Numbered from the stretch's first letter, positions 44,738-57,603 are shown. The stretch is DNA of 64,000 nt from Furcasterigmium furcatum (GCA_001599815.1 BCIA01000001.1:6716978-6780977); one strand, 5' to 3'. Program-made: numbers and translations. The notes: generated by a model from the letters alone, not told the origin.

Positions 44738-46550
44738 AGGCTCTCACAAGGGGAGCTTGTTGACGAATGGGTGCACGCATCGAGAGAGGAGAACCCTTAT
44801 CTCCTTCAGTTGTGGTGCTCGATGACACCGAGTTGTTCTCTCGGCAGACTGTTGACAGTCGTCCCGGGGCAATTGGGACCGTAAGGGGTTCGACTCTGGG
44901 ACTGTGAGGGGATGTTTCGGGGGAGAAGAGTCTCCGTCGTTGGTTATCTCGATGGTCTTTTCAAAGGTTAGCTGTTTATTCTGTTGCCGAAGATCAGGCT
45001 TTTCCTCGCAATCTTGGAGGGCAAGATGGAGATGTCGAAGAAGCGGGCAGTGAGCCACGTCAAGAAGTGAAGGAGGTAGGGAGCTGGGCTTGAGAGTTCA
45101 ATTGGGATGTTCCGTGATCCAAGGCGGGATGGTCGATGGAGGGAGGAATTCCTCTCCTCTTCTGCCCAAGTCAACAGATTCCACACTACCAATCCATTCC
45201 GTTTCTCGAGGCCAGACAAAATCGCATCGGGTCGATACTTCGTATTTGGAGGTCTACCACATTTCCGGCTCCTACGAAGCATGTCGTCAGCTGGGCGTCG
45301 TGAGAATATGCGAAATGCGTCGTCTCGTGCTGCAGTGTCGTCCACCGTGACCCATCCCGCATGCGCCGGAGGCCCGTACCGATCTCATTGGCGATGCCAC
45401 CCTCCATCATCTTGGCGCGCGAGCCCCGCGAGCAGCGATTATGCGCGCATCGAAGCCTGATGCTCTCCAGATAGCCAGCTCGGGAGATCTGGGCTCCCAT
45501 CGGGATCGTTCCGAATGGCCGGAAATGAGGAGTTCGAAGTAGTTCGAAGTTCTTGGAATGAGATCCGGTCATGGTGGTTGCATTGAGGCCAAACCTCGAC
45601 ATGCATGCCGGCGAGTTGGTGGTGCTCCAACTTCCAAGAACCAACGGGCCGCCAACACGGCCGAGAAGCCTGGCGCAGAACAGCCCGAACATGCCTGCGG
45701 CCAGGAAATGTAAAAAGGCAATTCCTGGAGCCACAGTCGACATGGATGCCCTCATTGCATGATCCGAGTGACGTTGTCGTTTCTGGTTTGTCCAGGCCTC
45801 CAAGGGCGTGTAAGCCGGATGCCTCGAACAGCTTCCCCGAGATGTTCGGCAGCAGGAATAGGGCACCGCACCCGGAACAGGCCAATGAGATCAGAATAGG
45901 ATATCTGAGGAACCCGAAAGAGAACAGAACAGACTGATCTTGGCCAACTGCAATGGCTTTTGCGGGATTGCGCGGCGCGCCGATGAGCAGGCTGGCGGGC
46001 TCATGTACCTCCAGGAGGGATCAATGATGTTGGTGCTCCAGCCGTGAAATGTATATAAAGACCCCAAGTCCGGACCTTTGATAGATTCATCATCAGTCTT
46101 CGATCAATAATTCTCGTCTCCAAAGCTCGTCTGTCCATCTGTCCAATTTTGTCAGTTGGCACTCTCCCTTGGTAGCTCTGGACTTGGTTTGGACTCTTAC
46201 CACTTCACCATATCCTTTGCTTCAGCAGGTTTTCCTCAAGAAAGAAACTTGATCAAGGTGAGTCTGATATATCTTATAAGAATTAGTCCAGGGAGCAAAT
46301 TCTGTTCTCATCTTTTTGTGTTGAGAAGGTTGAAGAAGAACTGTTGAAGCCTTTCGCGCGTTGGTGGGTGCCCAAAGGGACCGGGTCAAAAAAGGGGGAC
46401 CTCAGACGTATTTATGGATCACTAACACCGGTATGAGCAATAGACCGGCTTGATCTCTTCCCGACAGTCTGCCTCCAGTGTGGTTCCACAGGCAGGCAAA
46501 CACCCGCCACGTCCAGCTCAGGGGTGGCACACTGCCGCCAGCGTCCCGTC
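44738..46550. other. Intergenic region
   Basis: About 1.8 kb with no supported gene. A TATATAA at 46052-46058 followed by a C/T-rich stretch could be the promoter of the zinc-finger gene, whose ATG is 490 nt further on, leaving room for a leader intron. Minus-strand frames at 45186-45866 have no recognisable protein. Confidence 0.35.
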
Positions 46551-47494
46551 ATGGCTCGGAAGGGAAAGGAGAAAGACACCGGGCGTGCCTTCAGGCCGGA
46601 GGCCAGCAACCCTTGCCTGGCACCTGATTACGCCGAAGATGACGACTATGACTCCGCCCTGCCGCCTCAGGGGGGCTGGCACACGCAGCAGGAGGACTAC
46701 TACCACGGACAGGGGGACGACCTCGCCCCGTCCGGGTACCATGGGTTCCTCGGCGACGAGTTCGACGAATACGGCGCCATGAACCCCGAGGAGGAGGAGG
46801 ATGATTCAGAGTCTTCGCAGGCCAGGCGTGCTTCCTTGGACCTGTAGGCGTACCAAGTGGCGCCCACAGGCCCAGCGGAGACTCTCGACGAGAGTCCCGA
46901 TCTTTCTCATTTATCTATCCACGGCCCTCCTTTCGGGTCCAGCTCCGAGTCCCCTGCATCTGTCGTCTCAGCGGAAACGCATAACGACTACAGCATGGGC
47001 GTCGTCGCCGGACCCTCTCGCGCCTCCGGCTCTTCCAGCAAGAAACACAGGTCGGACAGATCCTCCAAGTCCTCGAAGAAGACGGTTTCGTCTTCGTCCA
47101 AGTCAGTCAAGTGCCCCGATTGCGGCGAACTGTTCCCCCGGCCGACGGAGCTCCAGTATGTCTCTATACTCTATAGATTACCTACCTGGGAACGTCGGGT
47201 ACTGGCAGTTGCTAACACATCAGCAGCAAGCATCAGCGCGCGGCACACGATCCTCATATCCAGTGTGCCGCAGCTGCTTCTGGAGCGAGCGATTGCGACA
47301 AGTGGTATCCCACCAAGAAGGAGATGCATCGCCATGTCCGGTCCACACATCGCAAGTTCGCCGAGGATGCCAGAAACGGTATCCCACCGGCGGGAGGCAA
47401 CTGTCCTCATTGCGGCAAGTGGATTGACAGGGACGACAATCTCATCCGCCATATCAAGGAGAAGCATCGCAATGAGAAGCGCCGGGGAAGCTGA
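46551..47494 (+). pseudogene. C2H2 zinc-finger protein with in-frame TAG
   Basis: Two exons: 46551-47155 and 47227-47494. The N-terminal part is acidic (DYAEDDDYDSALPPQGGW; DEFDEYGAMNPEEEEDDSES). At 46845-46847 a TAG interrupts the frame after 98 codons; the same frame then continues (AYQVAPTGPAETLDESPDLS), through a Ser/Lys-rich region to three zinc fingers: CPDCGELFPRPTELH-KHQRAAH across the intron, CDKWYPTKKEMHRHVRSTH, and CPHCGKWIDRDDNLIRHIKE. No intron that removes the TAG is apparent, because candidate donors are too close or delete conserved-looking sequence. A CAG-to-TAG change would explain it. If the stop is real, only a short acidic peptide is made; alternatives are readthrough, an internal start (e.g. 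MGVVAGPSRAS) or a sequencing error. Confidence 0.6.
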
Positions 47495-47875
47495 GCTTGG
47501 GGATTTTGGACGTGTGTTTCTTGTGCTGGGCTGGATTTGTTTCCTGTATCTCACAGTCATTACTGTTTCTTCGCGTCTGTTTCGAGTTGCTTGACTTGCA
47601 ATGTCCTCGGGGAACGTAGCATGTCGGAAGACTGATACCAAATCGAGGCATTCTCATTTACTTGCATGCCATGCCTCTGTTGGTCACGCAGCGTATGCCA
47701 GAGGCGCACTGCTCCACTCGAACAAGAGTGACCGTGGGATGGGTGTCACCATGGGTAGCGAGCGCCTGGATGTGGCACCTGTCGTTCATGCATCCATCGT
47801 GTAGGTTGGGTATCATTCATTTCTCATATGACCACATATACAAGTCCGGCCGGCCTCCCGCATTGTACCGCGTGA
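47495..47875. other. Convergent 3' region
   Basis: About 380 nt between the zinc-finger gene (+) and polymerase kappa (-). Nothing beyond 3' flanks is seen. Confidence 0.4.
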
Positions 47876-49862
47876 TTAGCCAAAACACAGCTTCTTCTGT
47901 CGCGGGTCCGCACTGGCAGCGGTAGGCCTCCCGCGTTTTCGTTCTCCACCTGTTCGCGTCTTCTTCATGTCGGGCGTTCCTGACCGGGGGGTGGGCGCAT
48001 GCTGCCCCTGCTGGGCCCCTTCGCCGGCGGCTTCTCGGATCGTCTCGCGGGAGAGGCACAGGTCGATGTGTTCATTGAACACCCTCTCGTCGGGCAGCTG
48101 AGGACGGTTGCAGATGGGACAGTCCCATCGATCGTCCGGCACGGGCTCGGGTCCCTTCGTCGGGTTGGGCATGATCTCCTTGCCATGCCGCCGGTAGGGA
48201 TTCACGTCTTCGTTGACCCGTGGGTCGCTCTCATCCATCATGTCATCCGCTTGTGCCTGCAGTTCTTCATCGACCTGCTGCAGCTCGTCCTGAGGCCACA
48301 GCTGCCAGCCATCCTCGTCGACTGCCACGTCATTGCCCAGCCTTCGTTGCACGCCGGGATCAGTCTTGGTGGGCGAGCCTCCTGCAGCACCGTCACCATG
48401 AGACCGGAAGCCGAAGAAGGCCATGGTGTCTGGCTTCTTCGTGCTGACAAGGTGCGTCATCCGGAGGCCCATCAGGCGCAGCCTCATCCCCGGCATTTCC
48501 TGCTCCAGCTTGGCCAGGATGGGCAGGGCGTAGTTGTACAGGTCGTCGGCCTGGAAGATCGCCTTGGGCGTCACGACCTGCCGGGTAAAGACCTCATAGG
48601 TGTGGAGCTTGACCTTGAGCACCAGGGTTCTCCCTTTGCATTCGGCCTTCTTCATATCCTTCTCAAGCTCGTCCGCTGTCCACCTTAGCTTCGCTCGCAA
48701 CTGCTCGGGGTCGGACATGTCGCCAAAGGTGCTTTCGGTCCCCACGCTCTTTCGCTCGTATTCCTCAGCAGGCTGTATCCGAGTCCTTCCCAAGCCGAGG
48801 TAGCAGTTGATGAGGAACTCGTAGGCCTTTTCGCCAAACAGTTGGCTCAGAAATTTCCTGTACTGGTAGATATCCGCGCAGGTCTTGACCCCGATCTCCG
48901 AGAGCTGACGTTCGAGCACGCGCCCGACCCCGTTGACCTTGCGAGGGGGTAACTTGCCCATGAATTCCATGATCGCGGTGCGATCGTTCGGCAGCAGGAA
49001 CTGCCCGTTAGGCTTGTTCATGTTGGAGCAGATCTTGGCAAGTTTCGCATTGGCTGCGATGCCTGCCGAGACCGTGATCTTGGTCCTCTCATGAACCTCC
49101 CGGCGCATCTGCTGCACGGCATCCTCCGGAGAGATGTCTTTCTCATCGCAGTAGGCGGTGATGTTGAGGTACGCTTCATCAATGCTGGCGCTCTCGAAGC
49201 GGGGGTCGTACTCGGCTAGCACTTCCCTGACCTCGTTCGCCTTGGCGGTGTACTTGTCGAAGTTCAGCTTGAGCAAGATGAGCTGAGGGCACAGCTTCTT
49301 GGCCACGAAGCCGGCCATGCCGCTTCGGCACCCGAATTTTCGCGCGACATAATTGCAGGTCGTGAGAACGCCACCGCCAACTGCAAAAGGTAGGTCTTTG
49401 AGCTCTGGGCGGTCGAGCTGTTCGACGGCGGCGTAGAACGCGTCGCAGTCGACGTGGACAATGTGTTGTGTCAGGTCGCGCGACAGCTCAAGCTGTGCAA
49501 TCAGGTTGTCCGCATGTCGGAGCTCCCGGGACAGATCGACCGTGTCAAGTCGTTTCTTTTTCTCGAGAATATGCGCGATCTTCTCGGTTAGGATCTTGTC
49601 TTTGACCTCTTCACGATTGAAGAACTTCGACCCCTTCGAGGCATTGTAGATGATCTCCGAGACCTGGCAGATGGTGTAAGCATTCGTCTCGAAAACCTAG
49701 AGTTGAGATGCGAACCTTGCTCTGGTCTACAGAGTCTTGGCCGGCTTTGGTGAGGGACGGGCCGAGGAGCGAGTATTTCAGGGTGTCGTGTTCGTCCGCT
49801 GTCTTGGGGTCATCGGTGGCCTCGGGAGTTGTCTCGTCTGGCGGATGGGGATCGGATGACAT
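47876..49862 (-). CDS. DNA polymerase kappa (Y-family translesion polymerase)
   Basis: 644-aa nuclear polymerase that bypasses DNA lesions, DinB branch. Two exons: 49862-49716 and 49663-47876 (donor GTTCGC is weak, but the junction K-VSEIIYNASKGSKFF is the only in-phase one). Catalytic acidic residues are in IVHVDCDAFYAAVEQ (about residue 118) and ESASIDEAYLNI (about 209). The long N-terminal extension before the palm (EEVKDKILTEKIAHILEKKK) is the N-clasp typical of kappa. Also seen are the helix-hairpin-helix region KVNGVGRVLERQL, the little-finger/PAD region, and near the C-terminus a UBZ-type ubiquitin-binding zinc finger CPICNRPQLPDERVFNEHID then LC. It ends with a basic tail (KKTRTGGERKRGR) and QKKLCFG, possibly a PCNA-binding element. 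Yeast lacks this enzyme; filamentous fungi have it. Confidence 0.94.
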
Positions 49863-50328
49863 GGCGGGAATGACGACAAGGTATCGCAAGCATGGGCTCC
49901 ATATGTGAAAGGCATACCTCGACCTCAAAGTCTGGGGATGTGATCCGTGGGGGGTTCGAGAGAAGGAAAGTTCATGGTCCCCGCCGACGCGTTTCGGTCT
50001 GACAGCAAATTGACGCCAAGTCACGTGGTCTGAAGCCAGGATCTTGGCATCAACTGGGCGCCTTTAGAGTGCGGCAGGTGTGAAGGAGCGTCTCCTGCCA
50101 GGCAGCCAAATCTGGAACGCCCAAGGGATTAGACTCGGACTTTCCGTGAAAATAAATCTCTCCAATGTCAAACCTCTACTTGAGCAGAGCCTTCATGGAC
50201 CATGTCGTGTTGTCGGATGATCTACCTTCACCGAGTGCTTGCTTTGCGACTGGGACCCTCGAAACGGCGTTCCAATAAATTCAACATATGCAATTCATCT
50301 GGTATTCGATACCTACATTTCTACCAGT
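49863..50328. other. Intergenic region upstream of polymerase kappa
   Basis: Holds the polymerase kappa promoter and the 3' end of the battenin gene; both are minus-strand. No coding region seen. Confidence 0.4.
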
Positions 50329-51611
50329 CTACCTTGGCTTTGGAAAATGGCACCATCTTGTCCCATCGTTCTCTAGACCACAGATTGTCGACTCGAACAA
50401 CGCGCCGAACAACCCTCCAAGCAGCAGCCCGGCCGTCTCGCCAGCTCCCACAGTGCTCAGGCTGAACTCCCGGTTGTCCAGATCAGGAACATCGTCCATC
50501 ACATTGGCGAAGGTATTCGAGTACACCGTCCCAGCGAGAACACCCACAAACAGCACCATGACGAAGGGCGCAATCGTCGTGAAGAGGAAGTACCCGTTCA
50601 AGACCATCAATCCAAGAGCCAGGTACAACAGTGTCTGAAGGAAGCGCGGCCGCCTCACTCGGATGAACAGGATGGATGTTCGGGCAAGGAGACTCCCGGC
50701 ATGGAGGGTCATGCCGTACGCCGTCCTGTAGTGCCGGAAGTCACCAAGCAGATACGTGTCGAGGGTGCGCGGGATACCCAAGACGACAGCCTGCACAGAA
50801 AACGCAGCAAGCAGCGGCAGCATATACGGCTTGACGAGCGACTGGGCATACGACACATTCTGCTTGATGTGCTCCGCCACAGCGTCCTGCTTCGTGACGG
50901 GGGTTTGCAGCAGCCCGGTCTGGGGTCCCTCAATCGGCGCCAGATCGAAGTCCAGATCCTCCGCGTCCCGCGTATACGCCGAGCGTTTCGGCAGAATGAC
51001 CAGAAACGCCACGAGAATCACGATGGCCAGCTTCCAGATCGTGGGGATGCTGTCACGGATCTCCTCCTTCTTCACCGCCGTCAGATAGAGGGGCAGCCCC
51101 GAGACGACCATGCCCCCCAGGCCAGTCCCGAAGCCCCATCCGGCCAGTCCTGTCAGGCCGTAATATCGAAGCTGACCGAGGGCCGAGACCTCCGTTCCCG
51201 CTGATGTTGCTGCGGCCAGCAGGGTCATCAAGATGCGAAATGGCGGCGGGACGTTCGGCGGCGTTGCCCACGTCACGATCCACGTCAAGACCCAGCACGC
51301 CGAGAAGACAAGAGGTCGGATGGCGTAGGGCATGCGCACGGCGCGCAGAAGCTGTGGGAACAGGAACTTGACGAGTGCCGCGGGCAGGAGCTCGAGGATC
51401 AGGACGACAGGTCGCGGGTACGGGACAATGAGGTAGTTCGCGGAGTGGACAAGGAAAGGGAGAATCGAATTGACGACGCCTGCGAGGGAGCATCAGTATG
51501 GCTGGGCGCCTGCTGCGGAGGACAACTTCACATACCGATGAGGGCGTAGCCAACGAACGTCCTGACCTCATCGCGCCGCCGCGCAGAGGCGGGCCGCCGG
51601 GAGGACAACAT
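50329..51611 (-). CDS. BTN1: Battenin/CLN3-family vacuolar membrane protein
   Basis: 408-aa polytopic membrane protein of the vacuole/lysosome, orthologous to human CLN3 and yeast Btn1. Two exons: 51611-51536 and 51479-50329, joined to give TFVGYALIG-VVNSILPFLV. Hydrophobic helices include YPRPVVLILELLPAALVKF, PLVFSACWVLTWIVTW, FRILMTLLAAATSAGTE and AGWGFGTGLGGMVVSGLPLY, then after a polar loop (AYTRDAEDLDFDLAPIEG) MLPLLAAFSVQAVVLGI and LYLALGLMVLNGYFLFTTI. The GLxGxxFGTGLGG-like segment and the C-terminal EFSLSTVGAGETAGLLLGG are typical of the family. The length equals that of yeast Btn1. It is divergent from the F-box gene. Confidence 0.93.
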
Positions 51612-52014
51612 GGCCGGGGCGCTGTCTCCGTCGCGACGACCCCTTGAGAAAAATCGAAGTCGCATGCCCAGCAAGCAACCGTGGGAGCAAGGACGCAGGT
51701 GGCCGTGGCCTAGCTAAGTCTGTGGTGGTGATGCTGGCGGAGAGATTGCCATGGCAGGAATTTGGAGATGCACGGTCCGCCTAAGCGCACCCCAAACGAA
51801 CAGCGACCAGATCGTCATAGGGGCGGCGGGGCGGAGCTGACTCGGCACTCGGGCAGATTCCGTCCACCAGCTCAATCTCGGTAACGAATGAGGCTGTCAA
51901 CCAGGCTGGATCGCTGCACGCGGACGCTGTCCAGGTCATTCCCTCCAATTCCAGCACTCCCATCGCAGTAAAGTGATGGTGGGGAGCGCCAATTCAGAAT
52001 GGTGGCTCACCACC
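51612..52014. other. Divergent promoter region (battenin and F-box genes)
   Basis: About 400 nt between two start codons on opposite strands. No TATA box or other element stands out. Confidence 0.35.
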
Positions 52015-54258
52015 ATGAGCGAGCCCGGTTCGCCCGCGCCGCTGCGACTGCATCTCCGACCCGAAGTGTATTGCTTCCTCTGTCGACAAACACTCCCAGT
52101 TGCCTGGAGTCGCGTCTTTCAGCCTCCCGAGCAACACGAGCAATGGAATTTCCGGGTCATATGTTGTCTGATTGAGTACTCATATCTGGACAGGTTTGGA
52201 TTTGGGAGCTGACCAGCGTCATGCCATGCGACAGTCTGCTCTCTCTCCAGAGATCCTCGGACGGCCCAAAGCATTTACCTTGTGTGGGCGTCTCGATGAC
52301 CAGGACTTTCTTCGGGATCCCATCACCCTTCGAAATGTAGCTGGTGACATGGCCACCCTGGAGCTCTGCTTCGCTGGCCCAACTTGTCCTCGATGTGACC
52401 CGGACAAGCTCATGTTCCATGCCCATCAATGTTGCTGGAAGCTGGCTCGTCAGCACCACCGACCCGTGTCTGCGGATACTCTTTACAATCTGGCCTGGAA
52501 GACGCGGCCTCTGATGGATTGGCGGTGCCTGACCGACATCCTCCCGCAACCTATCATCGAGCTGCCGCACAGAAAACTCCCCTCCGACACGAACCTCGGT
52601 GATCTTTTGCACAACTCGGTTCTTCGCCTCCCTCCAGAGCTTCGTCATGAAATAGTCGCGCACTTGGGACATGATGTCGTCTTCTCGTTACTCTCGACGC
52701 TATCTACCCTTCAATTCCTCGATGTGATCGGACCCTCCATTGGCACGGAGTCTCTCCCGTTCGCGACCACGAGAAGCACCGCCATTTACGCAAAATCAAT
52801 CCACCTCTTTGGTTCATCTTACCTGCGACAAGTGGAATTTGCGGAGGATGGCCGTCTTGGTGATGAGGATACGACAAGTATCAGTCTTATCAATGGACAG
52901 CGCGCCGTCCGAGGTCTCAACGTTGTGCTAGGAGCCTATGGCCTACGTGTCGCCAGAGTCATCTATTGTGACGGTTCCTTCTCCCCATGGCTCGGGAATC
53001 CCGCCGGTGGCTGGCATGCCATGCTCAGCGGGAATGACCTTCGCACGCTCCGTGCTATTCAGGATGTAAGTGCGACTGGAATTCCGGGTGGTTATTCGTG
53101 CTAACTTACCCAACAGGATCTCCGAGTTTTGCGTCTTGGCTTCGGCGAAGATGACGCGCAGCAGTCCCTGAAGGTATTCTGGAATAAATACTTGGACCAG
53201 AGTCTATTCACAAGGTCACGAATCGTCGACACGACATCATCACCGCCAGCCATTTCCCATTATCCGGGATGGAGGTTGGCGTCATACTTGAGCCTCCAAG
53301 CAGAGCCTATGGCTACCTTGAGCATCCGCTGCAACCATGTCGGGATCGAAGCTGTCATGACAGGGGGTCGGTCATGTGTCAGTCTCGCTTTCCGGCGAGG
53401 AGTCATGATAAGCTTCCCGATGTCCCGCGATGAGCGTATTGAGGCGATTCATCTGTGCACGTCCGACAATTCGGAGCGTTCAATATCTGGGCCTTATCCT
53501 CTGGTGAGTGAGAACTATCCTGAATGCGAAAACATGAAGCTGAATCAGTTGCTCAGGTCAGGACGAGTCACCAGCGGTACCGCTTCTTTGGCCCCTACCT
53601 TTACTCGGTGCATCAGATCTGTAACTGGGTATCTCTCAGCAGCCCCGAACACAGCGCTGTGAGTGGTTTGGTTGTCGACATGCTCGCAAGAGGCAAAGCC
53701 CGGTTCGATAGTTTCGGTGCCAACTTCGATGTCAAGGGACCGGCGACGACAGAGCACCCCCCAAAGGTGATAATTCCGGCCGACTTGACGGGATTCACAA
53801 TGAGGTTCGGGATGGCCACCTACTTTTCTCACGCCAGCATGACTGATGTGAGGACTCTCGACATTATGATGGATGCTTCGCGTTGTATCGGGCTCTACGT
53901 CACCCATCTCGATGGGAGCTGCGAAGTCCTCGGTCAATGGGACCCGTCGAAAGCCTCACGGGAGATTTACAATGTCAAGACCGGGCCGCTCCGAGGAATT
54001 ACGTTCCATTTCTCCGAATCTGATACGAGGTTTTTCGTTGAGGGAGTCCGGGCTCATACCGACAACGAGCTTGATGAGTCTGATGGCAGCAGGTATTTCT
54101 CGATGCAGGAACTGGGCAAGGTATGTGATCACCAGCAAGCCGGCAGCGATTTCCCATGCAACAGAAAGGGCTAACTGGGAATGGTCGAATAGGGTTCTCT
54201 CGGGTGGTGGTTTACCGAGCTTGCTGACGATGTTCAAGTCACGAATCTCATTACCTGA
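52015..54258 (+). CDS. F-box-like hypothetical protein
   Basis: Protein of about 670 aa from five exons: 52015 to about 52155, about 52210 to 53065, 53117-53503, 53557-54120 and 54193-54258. The first intron's borders are uncertain: the only phase-consistent choices are very short or have weak donors. The N-terminus has a Cys pair (YCFLCRQTLP) and later CPRCDPDKLMFHAHQCCWK, a layout common in a large fungal family. An F-box-type helix pair reads LRLPPELRHEIVAHLGHDVV followed by FSLLSTLSTLQFLDV. The C-terminal two thirds is a beta-rich region of unknown type, ending GSLGWWFTELADDVQVTNLI. F-box proteins act as substrate adaptors of SCF ubiquitin ligases; the target here is unknown. It could also be a non-SCF member of this expanded family. 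Confidence 0.65.
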
Positions 54259-55093
54259 GATGTTGAACTTTCGAGGCGGATGTACAGCGCAAAACCTTTA
54301 TAGGGTGATTCTTCCTTCAGCCCAACACAGCATTACAGAAGCTAGCTTCCAGGGGTCCTTTGAAGGATACTCGGACAAATCGTGTGGTTAGACTCATTCT
54401 GCATGAGAAAGGCCATCCTGGATCCCTCTGACTGACTCGTGTCTTCACGCGTGTTGCCTTTCCACAGGCCGCCGACAAGAGCAAAGAGTGCGACCTGATA
54501 CCTATGTCGAGCCACATGGTTCCAAGACTGGCTGAGGGTACTTATGTGGCAATGTGCTCAGCTGCAAAAATAATGATCAAATCCTCACCAGCTACAGTTG
54601 CCAAGCCATTTCACGCCTCTCTGCTAATTCATCCCAAAAGGGGACAACACAATGCCATAAGAGACTAATAGTGCTTACAACACGCTAAGTAGCCTCCACT
54701 CCCGCAGACACTGCTTTTTTTTATCGACTGCCGGCAGTTGAGCAGATAGGATAGAGGGCTTCAAGCAGTGAAACAATAAGTAAGAGAGATACTGGATCTA
54801 ATAAGGGGAGGATGTTGAGTGGTAAACGACTCCCAGTGTTAGCCCCTATAAAATGGAGGTGGTGCACGGTGTACTTCATGCACGTGACCCCTAAATCGGA
54901 GTATTTAGAGGCTCCCGTTCCTCGGCAGCGTCATGGGCGATCCAGGAACGGGCCTCGAATTCTTCCCCAAGACCACTCGTCACGACCAACCACCAAACAT
55001 CCAGGCCCTGTCGCGACTACAATGTTCCATCCAGTGGATCGGTAACACCTGCAACGCTCTGCTCCCTCAACACTACTCTTCCTGGTGTACGCC
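54259..55093. other. Intergenic region, AT-richer
   Basis: About 0.8 kb with no supported gene. An AT-rich stretch at 54,560-54,800 and a TATAAAA at 54846-54852 precede the membrane-protein gene, which starts at 55094. Confidence 0.4.
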
Positions 55094-56927
55094 ATGGCCG
55101 CAGCCCGTCGCGCAGCGAGTCGCGACTCGGCTCGACTCCTGCGCACCTCATCCTCCGACCCAAACCTCAGTGCAGGCGACGACGACTTTCTAGATGCAGA
55201 GGGCCAGCATGCTCCCGCTGGTCGCGGACGCTCCTGGACACGGCCGGGAAAGTCGCGATTGACCAAGGGCATCCTCGTGGTGCTCTTTGCGACGGGCTGC
55301 CTGTTCGTCTGGTCCCTGGTATGGAACACCACCCAATCAGCTTCACGGCTGTCGCAGCGTTTGGCTCACATGGCAATAGTTCTTCTCAAAGTCGGGATCT
55401 TCTGTCCTCTACCGATCCGCAAGCGGCGCAATCACGAAGGACCGATTCGCGAAACTCCACGTCCCGAGCTACCCAGACGATAAAGGAGGGAAGAGGAAGA
55501 TGCGCATCTTCATGCCGGCCGACAACCCGGCGCTGAACCTCTGTAAGACCATCATGTCCGGTGTGGCATTGGGATACCCCCTTCCCACGATACTCAACTG
55601 GCACGGCGAGTTCAACCACCCTGAGTGGCAATTCTCCGGCAGCCACATCGCGAAGCTCGAGAGCCTCCTCTCCGTCATCAACACACTGCTGAGGGATCAC
55701 CCCGACGACACGAGCGAGGACGACATCGCGCTCCTCGTTGATGCCTACGATATCTGGTTCCAGCTACCTCCCTCCGTCCTCATCGAGCGCTTCCACCAGC
55801 TGAACCGGGCCGCCGACGAACGCAACGTCGAGGCCTGGAAGTCGCTCGGTCCCAACTTCCCCGTCCCTCCGCCGCGGCAGAACATCATCGTCACGACCGC
55901 GAAGGAATGCTTCCCAGATTGGGCATCTGGTTCCGAGCCGAACTATGAGCACTGGCCGGAATCACCCCTGCCCAGCGACTTCTACGGTCAAGGCACAGAT
56001 CAAGTCCCCTGGTTCACCGATCCGGCCCGCAAGTACCGCAAGGTGCGACCCCGTTGCGTGAACAGCGGCCTCATCATGGGCACCATGGGCGCATTACGCG
56101 ATGCGCTCCAGCGCGCTCAGGACAAGGTCGACGAGGTCACCCGCAATGGTCGCCAGCTCTGGAGTGACCAGGCGCTCTTCGCGGAGGTAATCGGGGACCA
56201 GGAGCTGTGGCGAGAGTGGATGCGCGGCCTGGCGCAGAACTGGAATGGAACCGCATCTGAGAACGACTTGTCCAGCCTGAAACCCGAGGTCCGCAGCATT
56301 GCGTTGGCCGCCATGAAGAACAACAAGCGGTTTGAGTTTGGCATTGGCGTGGACTACGACTTCGCGACCATCCCTCCTACCTGCTCGTCTGAGGAAGACG
56401 GCTTCTTTGTGAAGATGAACGACAAGGAGAGCATCCGAACGGAATCGGAGAAGGCTGGCGTGCCCGACGGCGTCCGGGTCAAGGGCATCCCGGCTGAGCT
56501 GAAGGGCCACGAAGGGCCCGTGCCGGGGAAGAAATGGGACGAGGTGCCGCTGTACACGGACTTCTGGTTCGGCCTGTCGCCCGTGGGCATTCACCACAAC
56601 GCGTACATCGACGGCCTGAAGCCGTACCGGCTCAAGGCGTGGTGGAGCATGATGTGGTTCTACCCCAATCTGCGGCAGCTCATCACCAAGAACCTGAACC
56701 CCGCCGATGAGGAGCAGCGGCCCCTAGCCACGATAGCAGGGCCGGCCAAGGGAGGGAAGGACATCGAGTATTACGCCTCGACGTCCAACCGCGAAGAGCA
56801 GGTCGTCAGGGTGTACGAGCCGTCCAAGGACTTTGGCAAGCTGAGCTGGGACGGTGTCTGTCAGAAAGGCTCGACGCCGTGGCATGAACCACTCTTCGGG
56901 GACGGCAAAGGGCCGTTGGAGCTCTGA
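55094..56927 (+). CDS. Type II membrane protein, putative Golgi glycosyltransferase
   Basis: 590-aa protein from two exons, 55094-55318 and 55380-56927 (donor GTATGG, acceptor GGCAATAG). A short cytosolic N-terminus is followed by one transmembrane anchor (GILVVLFATGCLFVWSL, about residues 58-74). The luminal part begins FFSKSGSSVLYRSASGAITK, then MRIFMPADNPALNLCKTIMS, and contains LLVDAYDIWFQLPPSVLIER, a D-x-x-D element like those in PLOD/GT25-related transferases, plus PRCVNSGLIMGTMGALRDAL and GLSPVGIHHNAYIDGLKPYR. The topology and the 'NSGxxMG' and 'DAYD' motifs support a nucleotide-sugar transferase; donor and acceptor are unknown. Long, high-GC3 open frame with no damage. Confidence 0.7.
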
Positions 56928-57603
56928 TCCCGGAAGCTTTCGCGGCGCCCCGGCGGATCTTGATGACCTAATGATTTTCTTGATATATTACCTTGCATAT
57001 ATACACTAGAGTTACTAATGCACGGGATACCACGGCCGGCAACGGCCTTCATTTCACAAACCGGAATCGATCGAGACTGGGATCGTTGCCTTGCGACGGC
57101 CCAACGCCGAGGCATCCCTGAGGCGGACTTTTGAACGGTGTGATGATAGCCATATTGCGGACTGGGGTTTGTAGGTTTGTGTTTCCATGGCCCGTGGGAG
57201 GGGTCGCAGAACGTCGACGCCTTTGCTGCGGCTGCTTCGCCATGGCCAACCGGAGGGCTGGCCGCAGTCGTGGGTGGCCGCCCTGAGGCGCCAGCCAATG
57301 CCACGACGGGATAATTGCCAGCCGTCTCCCAAACCAGACAGGGTGCCCGCTGCTCTGCGGCCGGCGAGTAGAAATGGATAATTTACAGAGTTGGAAGACC
57401 TCCGGCAGAAGAGGACATTGGGGTTTGGGGGAGGGGAAGACCAACATCGCAACCCCCCTTAACGTCTATATAAACCCAACATGAAGACCTGCAGAGCGAG
57501 ATTGAGATGCCTCATCAGTAATTCTTTTGAAAATACTCGGTTCATCCTCACGATTACAACTCGACTCTCTCTGCTACTTGCTGCACCCATCGGATCGCTG
57601 AAA
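56928..57603. other. Intergenic region upstream of the deaminase-like gene
   Basis: About 0.7 kb holding the 3' flank of the membrane-protein gene and the promoter of the next gene, including a TATA box at 57467-57473. In-frame codons upstream of 57604 back to an ATG at 57481 are open but read as a leader rather than protein. Confidence 0.45.
57467..57473 (+). promoter_or_regulatory. TATA box of the deaminase-like gene
   Basis: TATATAA, 131 nt before the chosen ATG (57604) and only 8 nt before the alternative ATG at 57481; the distance argues for the downstream start. Confidence 0.45.
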
